This document shows positions 37,837 through 51,121 of a stretch of 64,000 nt of DNA, one piece after another. Made by a program: the position numbers and the translations under genes. Below the pieces are notes generated by a model, which was not told where the DNA came from, did no database searches, and saw only the letters and a program-made list of their open reading frames with translations. The first letter of the stretch is position 1. The number at the start of each line of letters is the position of its first letter. Source of the DNA: Bacteroidales bacterium (GTDB taxonomy: Bacteria; Bacteroidota; Bacteroidia; Bacteroidales; Muribaculaceae); assembly GCA_014800815.1 (NCBI GenBank), contig JAAVFI010000050.1, positions 1 through 64,000 of the forward strand. Direction: 5' to 3'.

Positions 37837-39894
37837 ATGAGAATACTTCCTAAAATCGTACTGCTCGGAGCAGCGTCGCTACTATCGTCGGTGTCAGCCC
37901 CGGCTGCCGAAAAGGGTCAGTCGCGCTGGCAGATAGACGAAAGCGGTGCTATAGAGTGGAATATCGACGGGAGCATACCACACTACGACCACATAGAAAT
38001 GAGCGGCGAGAAAGTATCGGCAGTTCTGCGCTACGGCGTTAACCCCGACGGCAGTTTCTCGCTTGAGCGGTCGGTGGTATGGCCCATGCTCCGCACCATT
38101 CCCAACAATACCCACGCAAGTCTCACCCGCCGTTTTGCGCACGATTTTATTTCACCCGTAATGGTGAACAAACTCACGCTTAACAACGAGAAAGTAGAGA
38201 GCATGACCCTTGACGGCAAACTTACCGTAAAGAGCCGTTATACCGTCGGCCACGACCGGGCGATGCTCAATAAAGACCTGAACCTCAGCCACGACGTGGA
38301 AGTGGTGAGAGTAATCTTTCCGTCGCCTGCGCTGCCAATGCTGTGCGAGGAATACACCATTACCAATCTCGGCAGGAAAGACCTCGACATAACCATACCC
38401 GCACAGCGTCTGGTGTACACTACGCCCGCCGATAAGGGTACCGAAGGCGCCTATACGCTCGTAGCCTCCACGGCAAATGTCGACGGTATCACTACGGTGC
38501 TCGCTCCCGGCAGCAGCGTGACATTCGGAGCTTCCGTTCAAGGCTATAAATCGTATGAGAAGGAAGCGCATCCCGATATAGCTGCCGAACTGGCTGCGCG
38601 TGAGGCATTTGTGGACGAGATGTGGAACTCGCTTCAGTTTGTCAGCCCCGACACGCTCGTCAACACCCTCTTTTCATTCGCTAAAACAAGAGCTGCAGAG
38701 AGCATCTTCCGCACCAAAGGCGGACTTATGCACTCGCCCGGCGGCGAGGCCTACTATGCCGCTATCTGGGCAAACGATCAGGCGGAATACATCAACCCGT
38801 TTTTCCCCTTCCTTGGCTACGACAAGGGCAATGAATCGGCGGAGAATGCCTTCCGGCACTTCGCTCGCTTTATGAACGACGACTATGTGGCAATCCCGAG
38901 CTCGGTCATTGCCGAGGGCGACGACTCCTTCGGAGTTGCGGGCGACCGCGGCGACTGCGCCATGATAGGCTATGGTGCCGCTCGCTATGCTCTTGCATCG
39001 GGCGACCGTCAGGTAGCCGAAAAGCTCTTTCCGCTCATAGAGTGGTGTCTTGAATACTCGCGCCGCAAGACTACCCCCGAGGGTGTTGTGGCCTCCGACA
39101 GCGACGAACTTGAGAACCGCTTCCCGTCGGGCGACGCTAACCTCTGCACTTCGACTCTGCACTACGACGCCCTGCTGTCGGGTGCATATCTTGCCGATGA
39201 ACTCGGTAAAAAAGAACTTGCACGGAAATACCGCCGCGAAGCTGATGCTCTGCGTACCGCTATTGAGAACTATTTCGGAGCCAACGTCGAGGGCTTCGAC
39301 ACATACAGATACTACGACGGCAACGAGTTGCTACGCTCGTGGATATGTATGCCGCTCGTTACCGGCATATTCGATCGCGCCGACGGCACTATCGCAGCAT
39401 TGCTTTCTCCCAAATTGCTCACCGACGACGGACTCCTATCGCAAAGCGGCTCCGAGACGTTCTGGGACCGCTCGACTCTCTACGCACTCCGTGGAATATT
39501 CGCGGCAGGCGAGCGCTCCAAGGCTCTTGATTTCCTTACGCATTATTCAGGCTCGCGCCTCTTGGGCGAGCATGTGCCTTATCCTATTGAGGCCTGGCCT
39601 GAGGGTAATCAGCGTCACCTGTCTACCGAAAATGCCTTGTACTGCCGTATAATCACCGAAGGTCTTTTCGGAATACGTCCTACCGGTCTCCATTCTTTCG
39701 ATATCACTCCTCAGCTGCCCGACGAATGGAATAAAATGTCGCTGCGCAATGTCAAGGCTTTCGGTGCCGGTTCATTCGATATTGATGTCGAGAGGGCCGG
39801 AAAGAAAGTAGTAGTCAGCATCGCCAAGAATGGAAAGACTGTGGCAAAGCACAAAATAGACAACGGCAAGTCTGTCTCAATCAAAGAGATATAA
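37837..39894 (+). CDS. Six-hairpin-type glycosidase-like protein
   Basis: 'GGEAYYAAIWANDQAEYINPFFPFLGYDKGNESAENAFRHFARFMN', 'ETFWDRSTLYALRGIFAAGE', 'PIEAWPEGNQRHLSTENALYCRIITEGLFGI'. Confidence 0.65.
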   Translation: MRILPKIVLLGAASLLSSVSAPAAEKGQSRWQIDESGAIEWNIDGSIPHYDHIEMSGEKVSAVLRYGVNPDGSFSLERSVVWPMLRTIPNNTHASLTRRFAHDFISPVMVNKLTLNNEKVESMTLDGKLTVKSRYTVGHDRAMLNKDLNLSHDVEVVRVIFPSPALPMLCEEYTITNLGRKDLDITIPAQRLVYTTPADKGTEGAYTLVASTANVDGITTVLAPGSSVTFGASVQGYKSYEKEAHPDIAAELAAREAFVDEMWNSLQFVSPDTLVNTLFSFAKTRAAESIFRTKGGLMHSPGGEAYYAAIWANDQAEYINPFFPFLGYDKGNESAENAFRHFARFMNDDYVAIPSSVIAEGDDSFGVAGDRGDCAMIGYGAARYALASGDRQVAEKLFPLIEWCLEYSRRKTTPEGVVASDSDELENRFPSGDANLCTSTLHYDALLSGAYLADELGKKELARKYRREADALRTAIENYFGANVEGFDTYRYYDGNELLRSWICMPLVTGIFDRADGTIAALLSPKLLTDDGLLSQSGSETFWDRSTLYALRGIFAAGERSKALDFLTHYSGSRLLGEHVPYPIEAWPEGNQRHLSTENALYCRIITEGLFGIRPTGLHSFDITPQLPDEWNKMSLRNVKAFGAGSFDIDVERAGKKVVVSIAKNGKTVAKHKIDNGKSVSIKEI

Positions 39895-39895
39895 G

Positions 39896-40927
39896 ATGAG
39901 CAGGATGAAATTTGCTGCTGCACTCCTGGCCTTATCCGCCTTTTCTGTCCGGGCAGCCGACTATACGGTGCTCCAGTGGAACATCTGGCAGGAGGGTACA
40001 ATGGTCGAAGGCGGCTACGATGCTATAGTCAATGAGATAGTGCGTCTGCAGCCCGACTTCGTTACCTTGAGCGAGGTGCGCAACTACCGTGGAGTCGATT
40101 TCACAGGCCGACTTGCCGGAGATATTTCTGCACGCGGAGTGGTGTACTACACTGCGCCCGGCCACGATTCGGGGCTGCTCTGCCGCTATCCTATAGAGCG
40201 CGTCGACACGATTTTCCCCGAGGTCGGCGATCATGGTTCGATATATCGCCTGCATACCTCCACTCCCGACGGACACCGTTTTGCCGTCTATACGGCACAC
40301 CTTGATTATCAGAACTGTGCGTACTACGAGCCGCGCGGATATTCCGGCACCAATTGGAAAGAATGTGCACTGCCGGCATCGGTAGATGAGTTGCTGGCTA
40401 ATAACGAGCTTTCGCTGCGCGATGAAGCCGCACGTGTCTTTATCGAAGCTGCCGATGCCGATGTTGCCGCTGGGCGCATAGTGATTCTCGGTGGTGACTT
40501 TAACGAGCCCTCGCACCTCGACTGGACGGAGGCTACTGCTTCAATCCGCGACCATGCAGGTTTCGTCGTGCCGTGGACCGTATCGACCCTGCTTGTCGAA
40601 GCCGGCTATACCGATGCCTATCGGGCTCTCTATCCCGACCCCGTGGAGTATCCGTGCTTCACCTTCCCGAGCGCAAACGACGATGTGGAGATACGCAGAC
40701 TCACCTGGGCGCCCGAGAGCGATGAACGCGACCGTATTGACTTTATATACTACAAGGCTCCGGCCTGGACTGAGATATCTGTGGCAGAGGCATCTGTATT
40801 CGGGCCGCACAGGTCGATAGCTAAATCGGCCGTTGTTACCGACGAAGGCGCCGACAACTATATTGCACCGCTCGGCACATGGCCGACAGACCATAAGGGA
40901 GTACTTGTAAAATTTATGTGTAAATAA
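39896..40927 (+). CDS. Endonuclease/exonuclease/phosphatase-family secreted protein
   Basis: 'YTVLQWNIWQEG', 'RIVILGGDFNEPSHLDWT', 'ERDRIDFIYYK', 'WPTDHKGVLVKF'. Confidence 0.9.
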   Translation: MSRMKFAAALLALSAFSVRAADYTVLQWNIWQEGTMVEGGYDAIVNEIVRLQPDFVTLSEVRNYRGVDFTGRLAGDISARGVVYYTAPGHDSGLLCRYPIERVDTIFPEVGDHGSIYRLHTSTPDGHRFAVYTAHLDYQNCAYYEPRGYSGTNWKECALPASVDELLANNELSLRDEAARVFIEAADADVAAGRIVILGGDFNEPSHLDWTEATASIRDHAGFVVPWTVSTLLVEAGYTDAYRALYPDPVEYPCFTFPSANDDVEIRRLTWAPESDERDRIDFIYYKAPAWTEISVAEASVFGPHRSIAKSAVVTDEGADNYIAPLGTWPTDHKGVLVKFMCK

Positions 40928-40936
40928 ACTGATTGA

Positions 40937-44134
<3,198 letters not shown>

Positions 44135-44155
44135 TAGTTTCGGAATAAATTTCAG

Positions 44156-44192
44156 GAGGCTGTGTCGTAATTAAGGTTTACGGCGCAGCCTC
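44156..44192. terminator. Convergent terminator between GH2 and metH
   Basis: gaggctg(44156-44162)/cagcctc(44186-44192) followed by ttcctttt. Confidence 0.6.
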
Positions 44193-44239
44193 TTCCTTTT
44201 GTTGGATAACGTTTATTCCGATAACTGCTAATAGCAGTG

Positions 44240-47200
44240 TCAGACGATGAAGTAGCGCGACTTGGGCGATGCGAAGTAGAAGCCGGCGACGGAGGAAGAG
44301 GGGAGTAGTGCACCGTTTTCGGTGACTTCCACACCTATTTCCGAGGGATTGACGAGTTTTGCCAGCAAGTGCATGGTCTGCTGGTTGGGGAGCGACGGGT
44401 AGCCGACGGCAGGACGAATGCCTCGGTAGCGTCCCTGCTTGAGGGCACTGAGGTCGAGAGCTTCGTCGGGACTGTAGCCCCACAGCGCGGTACGCACTTT
44501 GTAGTGCAGCCAATCCGATGTCGCTTCGGCCAGACGGTCGCATACCGACTGCAGGAGGATGTGGCGATAACTGTCACATTCGCAACAACTTCCTTTTAGT
44601 AATTCACGAATCTTTTCGCCGATAGTCACGGTGAAACATCCCACGTAGTCGCCATACTCGCGCGGCGCTACGAAATCGCATAATGCCAGTTGTGTGCTTC
44701 GGTCGGCCGACGGTTTCTGTCGCGGAGTGGGTATATGGATGCCGTCGACGTTCAGACCGTCACCCTCGGGCCACGCAGCGAAGAATCCTGCGCGACAGAG
44801 CATATTGCCACCGGCAGCCTCAATCTCGTCGAGGACTGCTTCGGCATCTTTGCGCAGGTCTTGGGCTTCTGCGGTGTCGGGACGCACCTTCCAGCAGTTG
44901 AAGAAATAAGTCCAGTTGATAAATTTACGCACCTCACCGACCGAGACCTCGAGCGTCTCCATGCCTGTGTATGTGGGCTTTACAATCTCTTTCTCATCCC
45001 ACTGAGGTGTGCGGGCGGTATCTTGTTGCGCTGCTGCGGAATCCGATTCAGTAGCGGCTGCCTCAGCCTCATTGCGCAACTCCTGCTGCAAGGCGTGTAT
45101 GCGCACCGCCTCCTTTGCGTAATCGGCAAGCAGACGTGAGGCAATCACAGGGTTCTGCGATGCGTCGCCCACGCGGACTACCAGGCCGCCCTCGCCGTAT
45201 GCGGGCGCGATGCGGAGAGCTGTGTGCGCCTCCGACGTTGCGGCACCACCGACAAAGAGGGGTACCGATATGCCGGCGTCGCGAAGAGCCTCGGCCACGT
45301 TCACCATTTCGTTGAGCGAAGGCGATATCAGGCCGCTGAGGCCTATGAAATCGGGCTTCAGTTCGAGCGCCTTTTCCACAATGGTGCGACTCTCTACCTG
45401 TACGCCGAGGTCTACCACACGGAAATTGTTGCAACGCAGTATCACGGCGGCAATGTTTTTGCCTATGTCGTGCACATCACCTTTCACGGTTGCGAGCAAG
45501 AAAAGTCCTTTTCCCGAACCTGCCGTCATGCCGGCTTCGAGCTGAGGGCGCAAGATATCCACGGCGCGGTGCATAGTCCGAGCGCTTTTCACAACTTGAG
45601 GCAGGAACATTTTTCCGGACTCAAACAGTGTACCGACGCGCTCCATACCGCTCATAAGCGGACCCTCTACGACTGCGTGTGCCGATCCGAATTGCTCTAC
45701 AGCCTCCTGCAAATCAGCCTCCAACGCGGTATCATTGCCGCTGATAAGGGCCGCAGCAAGACGGTCGCCCACGGGCATTGCACTCACGGCCTCGGCCGAT
45801 TCGGCACTTCCGGCAGCGTCGGGAGTGAACTCCGCAGCGTGTTGCAGAAGTCGGTCGGTGGCATCCTCGCGGCGGCAAAGAATCACATCCTCAAGCAGCG
45901 TGAGGAGCGCGGAAGGAATGGCATCGTAGGTCACTTTGGTGGCCGGGTCCATGATAGCCATCGACATACCTGCCTGAATGGCATGGTAGAGGAATACCGC
46001 ATGCATGGCCTGACGCATATAGTTGTTGCCGCGGAAGGCAAACGAGAGGTTGCTGAGTCCGCCGCTGGTCTTCGCGCCCGGCAGAGTGGTGTGTATCCAC
46101 TCCACAGCTCTGATGAAGTCGAGAGCGTATCTGTCGTGCTCGGGCATGCCTGTGGCGATAGTGAGCACATTGGGATCGAAAATTATATCGCGGGGAGCGA
46201 ATCCGACTTTCTCTGTCAGCAGACGGTAGGCTCGGCCGCAGATTTCGATTTTGCGCTCAAAAGTGGTGGCTTGACCCTCTTCGTCGAAAGCCATTACAAC
46301 CACGGCGGCGCCGAGCGAATGAATTATCCGTGCTTGTTCGAGGAACGTTTCCTCGCCCGGTTTGAGCGATATCGAGTTTACGATAGCGCGTCCGGGAACG
46401 TTCTGCAGCGCCTTTACAATGGTGTCGAAATCGGAAGAATCAATCATCCAGGGCACTGAGGCAGTCACGGGGTCGGCGGTAAGCAGACGCAGGAAATACT
46501 CCATTTCCGCTGGAGTGTCGAGCATGCCGTCGTCCATGTTTATGTCAAGAATCATGGCGCCGTCCTCCACCTGTTTGCGGGCTATGGCTACAGCCTCGTC
46601 GTAGTTTTTTTCCTTGATGAGTCGGAGGAATTTACGGCTGCCTGCCACATTGCATCGCTCTCCGATGTTGATGAAGCCGCGGTCGTCGTGAAATTCATCT
46701 ATACCCGCGAGCCATGCCACATCCTTGCCGTCGCGGGGCTTGCGTGGTGCGGGATAGCGGTCGGCGAGCTCGCGCAGAGCCGCGATATGTGCCGGCGTCG
46801 TGCCGCAGCAACCGCCCGCGATATTCAGCATGCCGTTGGCAAGCAGCGGCTCTATAGCTTCTGCAAATCGCTCGGGAGTCTCGGCATATCGGCCCGTCGA
46901 ATCGGGCAACCCCGCATTGGGGTAGAAGATAGTGGCGAAAGGCGAGATTGCCGCCAGACGGCTTACGAATGGAGCCAGCGATGCCGGCCCCGCCGAGCAG
47001 TTGAACCCGACCGCAAGCGGATGCGCATACTCGACTATCGACAGAAATGCCTCGGGAGTATGACCCGAGAGTATGCGTCCCGAAGTATCGGAAACAGTTA
47101 TAGACAGCACTATAGGCACATCCACACCTCGTTTTGCCATTGCCCTACGGGCTCCGGCAATAGCGGCTTTGGCATTGAGCGCATCGAAAATAGTCTCGAT

Positions 47201-47758
47201 CTGCAGCAGATCCACGCCGCCGTCGATGAGTGCGCCGGCCTGCTGCTCGAAAGCATCGCTCATCCGGGCGAAGTCCACGCTGCGTGCACCCTGGTCGTTG
47301 ATGTCGGACGAAAGAGATGCTGCAAAACCCGTCGGGCCCATCGAACCTGCTACAAAGCGCGGATGCTCGGGAGTGGAAAAGCGGTCGGCTTCGGCACGCG
47401 CCAGTTGAGCGCCGGCACGGTTTATATTCTCCACAAGGTGCTCGGTGCCATACTCATGCTGCGAAAGCACGGTGGCATTGAAAGTATTGGTTTCAATAAT
47501 ATCGGCACCCGCTTCGAGGTACCGGCGGTGAATAGCCGCCACTTTCTCGGGAGCGGTGAGACACAGAATATCATTATTCCCTTTCAGAGCTACGGGATGT
47601 TCGGCGAGAAGTTCGCCTCTGAATTCCGATTCTGAAAGAGATAGAAGTTGAATCATCACACCCATAGAGCCGTCGAGAACGAGTACACGGTTCCTGACCG
47701 CATCCACCAATTGCTGATAGTTGCGTTGTGATTGATTGTTCGATATTTTTGTGCTCAT
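44240..47758 (-). CDS. metH: Cobalamin-dependent methionine synthase
   Basis: 'VLDGSMGVMIQLL', 'GGCCGTTPAHI', pterin-binding 'INIGERCNVAGSRKF', B12-binding 'VKGDVHDIGKNIAAVILRCNNFRVVDLGV', activation domain 'AVGYPSLPNQQTMHLLAKL'. Start taken at MSTKIS; the ORF is open to 47797. Confidence 0.95.
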   Translation of the reverse strand: MSTKISNNQSQRNYQQLVDAVRNRVLVLDGSMGVMIQLLSLSESEFRGELLAEHPVALKGNNDILCLTAPEKVAAIHRRYLEAGADIIETNTFNATVLSQHEYGTEHLVENINRAGAQLARAEADRFSTPEHPRFVAGSMGPTGFAASLSSDINDQGARSVDFARMSDAFEQQAGALIDGGVDLLQIETIFDALNAKAAIAGARRAMAKRGVDVPIVLSITVSDTSGRILSGHTPEAFLSIVEYAHPLAVGFNCSAGPASLAPFVSRLAAISPFATIFYPNAGLPDSTGRYAETPERFAEAIEPLLANGMLNIAGGCCGTTPAHIAALRELADRYPAPRKPRDGKDVAWLAGIDEFHDDRGFINIGERCNVAGSRKFLRLIKEKNYDEAVAIARKQVEDGAMILDINMDDGMLDTPAEMEYFLRLLTADPVTASVPWMIDSSDFDTIVKALQNVPGRAIVNSISLKPGEETFLEQARIIHSLGAAVVVMAFDEEGQATTFERKIEICGRAYRLLTEKVGFAPRDIIFDPNVLTIATGMPEHDRYALDFIRAVEWIHTTLPGAKTSGGLSNLSFAFRGNNYMRQAMHAVFLYHAIQAGMSMAIMDPATKVTYDAIPSALLTLLEDVILCRREDATDRLLQHAAEFTPDAAGSAESAEAVSAMPVGDRLAAALISGNDTALEADLQEAVEQFGSAHAVVEGPLMSGMERVGTLFESGKMFLPQVVKSARTMHRAVDILRPQLEAGMTAGSGKGLFLLATVKGDVHDIGKNIAAVILRCNNFRVVDLGVQVESRTIVEKALELKPDFIGLSGLISPSLNEMVNVAEALRDAGISVPLFVGGAATSEAHTALRIAPAYGEGGLVVRVGDASQNPVIASRLLADYAKEAVRIHALQQELRNEAEAAATESDSAAAQQDTARTPQWDEKEIVKPTYTGMETLEVSVGEVRKFINWTYFFNCWKVRPDTAEAQDLRKDAEAVLDEIEAAGGNMLCRAGFFAAWPEGDGLNVDGIHIPTPRQKPSADRSTQLALCDFVAPREYGDYVGCFTVTIGEKIRELLKGSCCECDSYRHILLQSVCDRLAEATSDWLHYKVRTALWGYSPDEALDLSALKQGRYRGIRPAVGYPSLPNQQTMHLLAKLVNPSEIGVEVTENGALLPSSSVAGFYFASPKSRYFIV

Positions 47759-47821
47759 TGCCTGCTTCTTATTATTGACGATAATTGGGTAAGCCATTAT
47801 TTTTCGTATGACTTACCCAAA

Positions 47822-47987
47822 TAAGTAAGTCATGTAAATTAGTTTATACTAAAATTTGAAGTAGTTATGAGTAAGATTCGTACTTGCGAAGAAGAAGTTA
47901 TGGGGCTCCATAATGACTGATGAACAAGCACGAAGATTGCCATAACTACTCAAAGGTTGATATAAACTAAATTTCATGACTTACTTA
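47822..47987 (+). repeat. Full-length 166-bp repeat copy A (between metF and metH)
   Basis: Ends taagtaagtcatgtaaattagtttata...tataaactaaatttcatgacttactta. Interior nearly identical to copy B. Confidence 0.9.
47867..47920 (+). CDS. Micro-ORF of repeat A: MSKIRTCEEEVMGLHND
   Basis: Conserved position and sequence with copies B and C. Translation unproven. Confidence 0.3.
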   Translation: MSKIRTCEEEVMGLHND

Positions 47988-48003
47988 AAACCGGAATACA
48001 AAT

Positions 48004-48960
48004 TTAGTAAATATTTTTAGCAATATCAACCACACTGCGTGTTGCGTGCATTGCATAGAAGTGAATACTCGGCACATTATTACTTTTCAGTTCCTTGGCC
48101 TGAGCCGTTGCCCACTCCACTCCGAGCGCACGCACTTCGTCGTCGGTGGTACAGCGCATTAGTTCGCGCGACAGTTCCGTAGGGAAGTCGATGTGGAAGA
48201 TACGCGGCAGCAGCGACATCTGGCGCAGAGAGGTCAGCGGCTTGATACCCGGGATGATAGGCACGTCTATACCCGCCGCACGGCAACGCTCTACGAAGTC
48301 GAAATACTTCTTGTTGTCGAAAAACATCTGGGTCACGATATACGATGCACCGTTATCTACCTTGGTCTTGAGGTGAATAAGGTCGCTGTCGAGGTTCATG
48401 GCTTCCTCGTGCTTCTCGGGATAACCGGCCACGCCGAAAGAGAACGGATGCGCAAGAGGCGAATTGCACGAGCCGTCGGCCATGATGCCTTCATTGAACT
48501 CAACTATCTGGCGGGCAAGCGTCGAAGCGTGGATGTGGCCGTCGGGACTTGTGCTGAACGAGGCCGCATTGCGCTCGCGGTCGCCGCGCAGGGCAAGCAC
48601 GTCGGTGATGCCGAGATACGAGAGGTCGATGAGCTGGTCCTCGATTTCACGGCGTCCGTAGTCTCCGCAGATGATGTGAGGCACAGGGCGGATGCCGAAT
48701 CGCTCCTTGAGCACGGCGGCGATTGCCACTGTGCCCGGACGCTTCTGCGCCGAAATGGCGCGGTAAGTGCCTCCACCAACATGGGTGTAGGACACTTCCG
48801 TGCGGTGAGTTGTGATATTCACATACGCCGGGTTGAACTCAAGCAGAGGTTTTATGCTGTCGAGCGTTTTGTCGATACTGTTACCGCGGATCGGGGGCAG
48901 TATTTCAAAAGAGAACGCTGTGGGATGATCTGATGCTAAAAATGAAGCTACACTATCCAT
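48004..48960 (-). CDS. metF: Methylenetetrahydrofolate reductase
   Basis: 'FSFEILPPIRGNSIDKTLDSI', 'VNITTHRTEV', 'GITDVLALRGDRERN', 'YIVTQMFFDNKKYFDFVERCRAAGIDVPIIPGIKPLTS'. Confidence 0.95.
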   Translation of the reverse strand: MDSVASFLASDHPTAFSFEILPPIRGNSIDKTLDSIKPLLEFNPAYVNITTHRTEVSYTHVGGGTYRAISAQKRPGTVAIAAVLKERFGIRPVPHIICGDYGRREIEDQLIDLSYLGITDVLALRGDRERNAASFSTSPDGHIHASTLARQIVEFNEGIMADGSCNSPLAHPFSFGVAGYPEKHEEAMNLDSDLIHLKTKVDNGASYIVTQMFFDNKKYFDFVERCRAAGIDVPIIPGIKPLTSLRQMSLLPRIFHIDFPTELSRELMRCTTDDEVRALGVEWATAQAKELKSNNVPSIHFYAMHATRSVVDIAKNIY

Positions 48961-48982
48961 TTATTGTGGTGGTTGTGTGTAT

Positions 48983-49149
48983 TAAGTATGTGTTCTAAAT
49001 TATTTATTGTATAGAATTATGAAGTATGTGGATGAAATTTTGCATTCGGCAGAGGGCGTTATGGGGTTCCATAGCAACTGAAGCCGGATACGGAAGTTCG
49101 CCGCATAGTTTATGAGACAATGCATTAAATAATTTTGAACACATACTTA
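48983..49149 (+). repeat. Diverged 167-bp repeat copy C (between metY and metF)
   Basis: Ends taagtatgtgttctaaattattta...taaataattttgaacacatactta. Core gttatggggttccata matches gttatggggctccata of A/B. Confidence 0.8.
49019..49081 (+). CDS. Micro-ORF of repeat C: MKYVDEILHSAEGVMGFHSN
   Basis: C-terminal motif shared with the A/B micro-ORFs. Translation unproven. Confidence 0.3.
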   Translation: MKYVDEILHSAEGVMGFHSN

Positions 49150-50439
49150 GACCTTGTCAAGAGCTTGTGATAGATCGGCGAGAAGGTCGTCGATGTGCTC
49201 GAGGCCTATGCTCAGACGCACTGTCGAGGGGCTGATGTGAGCCTGGGCGAGCTCTTCCTCGTTCATCTGCGAGTGTGTGGTAGAGGCGGGATGTATCACG
49301 AGGCTCTTGGCGTCGGCTACATTGGCAAGCAGAGAGAAAATCTTCAGCGAGTCGATAAATTTCCATGCAGCTTCCTGACCGCCTTCCACCTCGAAGGTAA
49401 AGATGCTGCCGGCTCCCTTGGGATAATATTTCTTATAGAGCTCGTGGTCGGGGTGAGAGGGGAGTGAGGGGTGGCTCACCGATTTAACCTTGGGATGAGC
49501 GGCGAGGAATTCTACCACCTTGAGTGCGTTCTCTACGTGGCGCTCTACACGGAGCGAGAGAGTCTCGAGGCCCTGCAGAAGCAGGAAGGCGTTGAAGGGA
49601 GAGATGCAGGCGCCCTCGTCGCGGAGCACTACGGCACGGATGCGGGTTGCAAACGGTGCGGCGGGTGCGGCGTCGGCGAATATCGCGCCGTGATAGCTGG
49701 GGTCGGGTTTACCGATAGAGGGGAAACGGTCGGCATGCTTGTGGAAATCGAATTTGCCGCCGTCGACTATAACGCCGCCGAGAGTAGTGCCGTGTCCGCC
49801 GAGGAATTTTGTAGCCGAGTGTACCACAATGTCGGCGCCGTGTTCGAGCGGGCGAATGAGGTAGGGAGTGCCGAAGGTGTTGTCGACGATGAAGAGTGCG
49901 CCGTGCTCGTGTGCGATTTCCGAGATAACCTCGAAGTTGGTCACATCGCTGTTGGGGTTGCCGAATGTCTCACCGTACACCACCTTGGTGTTGGGGCGGA
50001 TAGCCTTGCGTAGCGCTTCGGGGTCGTTGAGATTGACAATAGTATATTCGATGCCGCGGGCGGCGAGAGTGTGTACGATGAGGTTGTAGGACCCGCCATA
50101 GAGATTGTCGGCAGCTACAATGTGGTCGCCGGGAGCAAGCACATTCTCAAGCGAGTAGGTCACGGCTGCGGCACCCGAGGCTACGGCCAGCGCTCCTGTT
50201 CCGCCTTCGAGGGCAGCCACGCGCTGCTCGAGCACATCCTGAGTGGGGTTTGTCAGGCGTCCGTAGATATTTCCCGCATCCTTGAGGGCAAAGCGGTCGG
50301 CGGCGTGGGCTGAATTATTGAAGAGGTATGCAGCCGTCTGGTAGATAGGTACTGCGCGTGCTCCCGAGGGAGTGTCGCCTACGAATTGTCCTGCATGAAG
50401 TTGAAGGGTCTCGAAGTGGAGGGGTGCGTTATCAGCCAT
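49147..50439 (-). CDS. metY: O-acetylhomoserine sulfhydrylase / aminocarboxypropyltransferase
   Basis: '[42 protein letters not shown]', '[24 protein letters not shown]', '[16 protein letters not shown]'. Start taken at MADNAPLH. Confidence 0.95.
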   Translation of the reverse strand: MADNAPLHFETLQLHAGQFVGDTPSGARAVPIYQTAAYLFNNSAHAADRFALKDAGNIYGRLTNPTQDVLEQRVAALEGGTGALAVASGAAAVTYSLENVLAPGDHIVAADNLYGGSYNLIVHTLAARGIEYTIVNLNDPEALRKAIRPNTKVVYGETFGNPNSDVTNFEVISEIAHEHGALFIVDNTFGTPYLIRPLEHGADIVVHSATKFLGGHGTTLGGVIVDGGKFDFHKHADRFPSIGKPDPSYHGAIFADAAPAAPFATRIRAVVLRDEGACISPFNAFLLLQGLETLSLRVERHVENALKVVEFLAAHPKVKSVSHPSLPSHPDHELYKKYYPKGAGSIFTFEVEGGQEAAWKFIDSLKIFSLLANVADAKSLVIHPASTTHSQMNEEELAQAHISPSTVRLSIGLEHIDDLLADLSQALDKV

Positions 50440-50465
50440 ATATGTGAGTTTTATTTCGTTTCGTG

Positions 50466-50569
50466 ATTCATTTGAACACTGCAAAGTTAGATACAAAGAA
50501 TATTTGTTGCAAGTACCTGTGTAATTTTAGTGCAAATGAATATTTTTCGGCTTGAAAATAATTCATTTG
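50466..50569. promoter_or_regulatory. Divergent metY/lrp-type promoter region with ATTCATTTG repeats
   Basis: attcatttg at 50466-50474 and 50561-50569, inverted caaatgaat at 50533-50541. TATCTTTG promoter element at 50583-50590. Confidence 0.5.
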
Positions 50570-50615
50570 TTCCTGAAATCACTATCTTTGCACTCTAAAC
50601 CTTACAAATGCATAA

Positions 50616-51089
50616 ATGACTATGAAATTTGAAAGAGAACGCGATGCTGTCGACATGGCGATACTGCGTGAGCTGCAACTCAACGCCCGCCTCTCGGTGC
50701 GCGAACTGGCCGCACGCATACATCGCTCTCCCATGCCCGTGGCCGAACGTCTAAGGCGCCTCGAGAGCGAGGGCGTAATCAAAGGATATACCGCTCAGCT
50801 CGACATGGGAAAACTCGGACACGGATTCACCGTGTTCTGTAATGTGCGTCTGAATCATATAAATACGGAGATTCACACGGCCTTTGCGCAGGAGGTGCAA
50901 TCTATGGCTGAAGTCGCCGAGTGCTACAATGTATCCGGCGAATTCGACTATATGCTCAAAGTTCAGGTACCCGATATGGAGGCCTACCGACTCTTCGTTA
51001 CCGAGCGACTCGGCAAACTCTCTATGCTCGACTCAGTGCAGAGCGTTTTCGTTATGGAAAATATCAAGCAGACCGTGGTACTGCTTTAA
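50616..51089 (+). CDS. Lrp/AsnC-family transcriptional regulator
   Basis: 'DAVDMAILRELQLNARLSVRELAARIHRSPMPVAERLRRLESEGVIKGYTAQLD' plus a RAM-like C-terminal domain. Confidence 0.93.
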   Translation: MTMKFERERDAVDMAILRELQLNARLSVRELAARIHRSPMPVAERLRRLESEGVIKGYTAQLDMGKLGHGFTVFCNVRLNHINTEIHTAFAQEVQSMAEVAECYNVSGEFDYMLKVQVPDMEAYRLFVTERLGKLSMLDSVQSVFVMENIKQTVVLL

Positions 51090-51121
51090 GACCCCGTTAA
51101 CAAATATTGGGGAACGGGGTC

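Noticed and set aside
45224-47635. Plus-strand ORFs (411 aa and 315 aa) opposite metH
   Set aside because: Antisense to the conserved metH gene.
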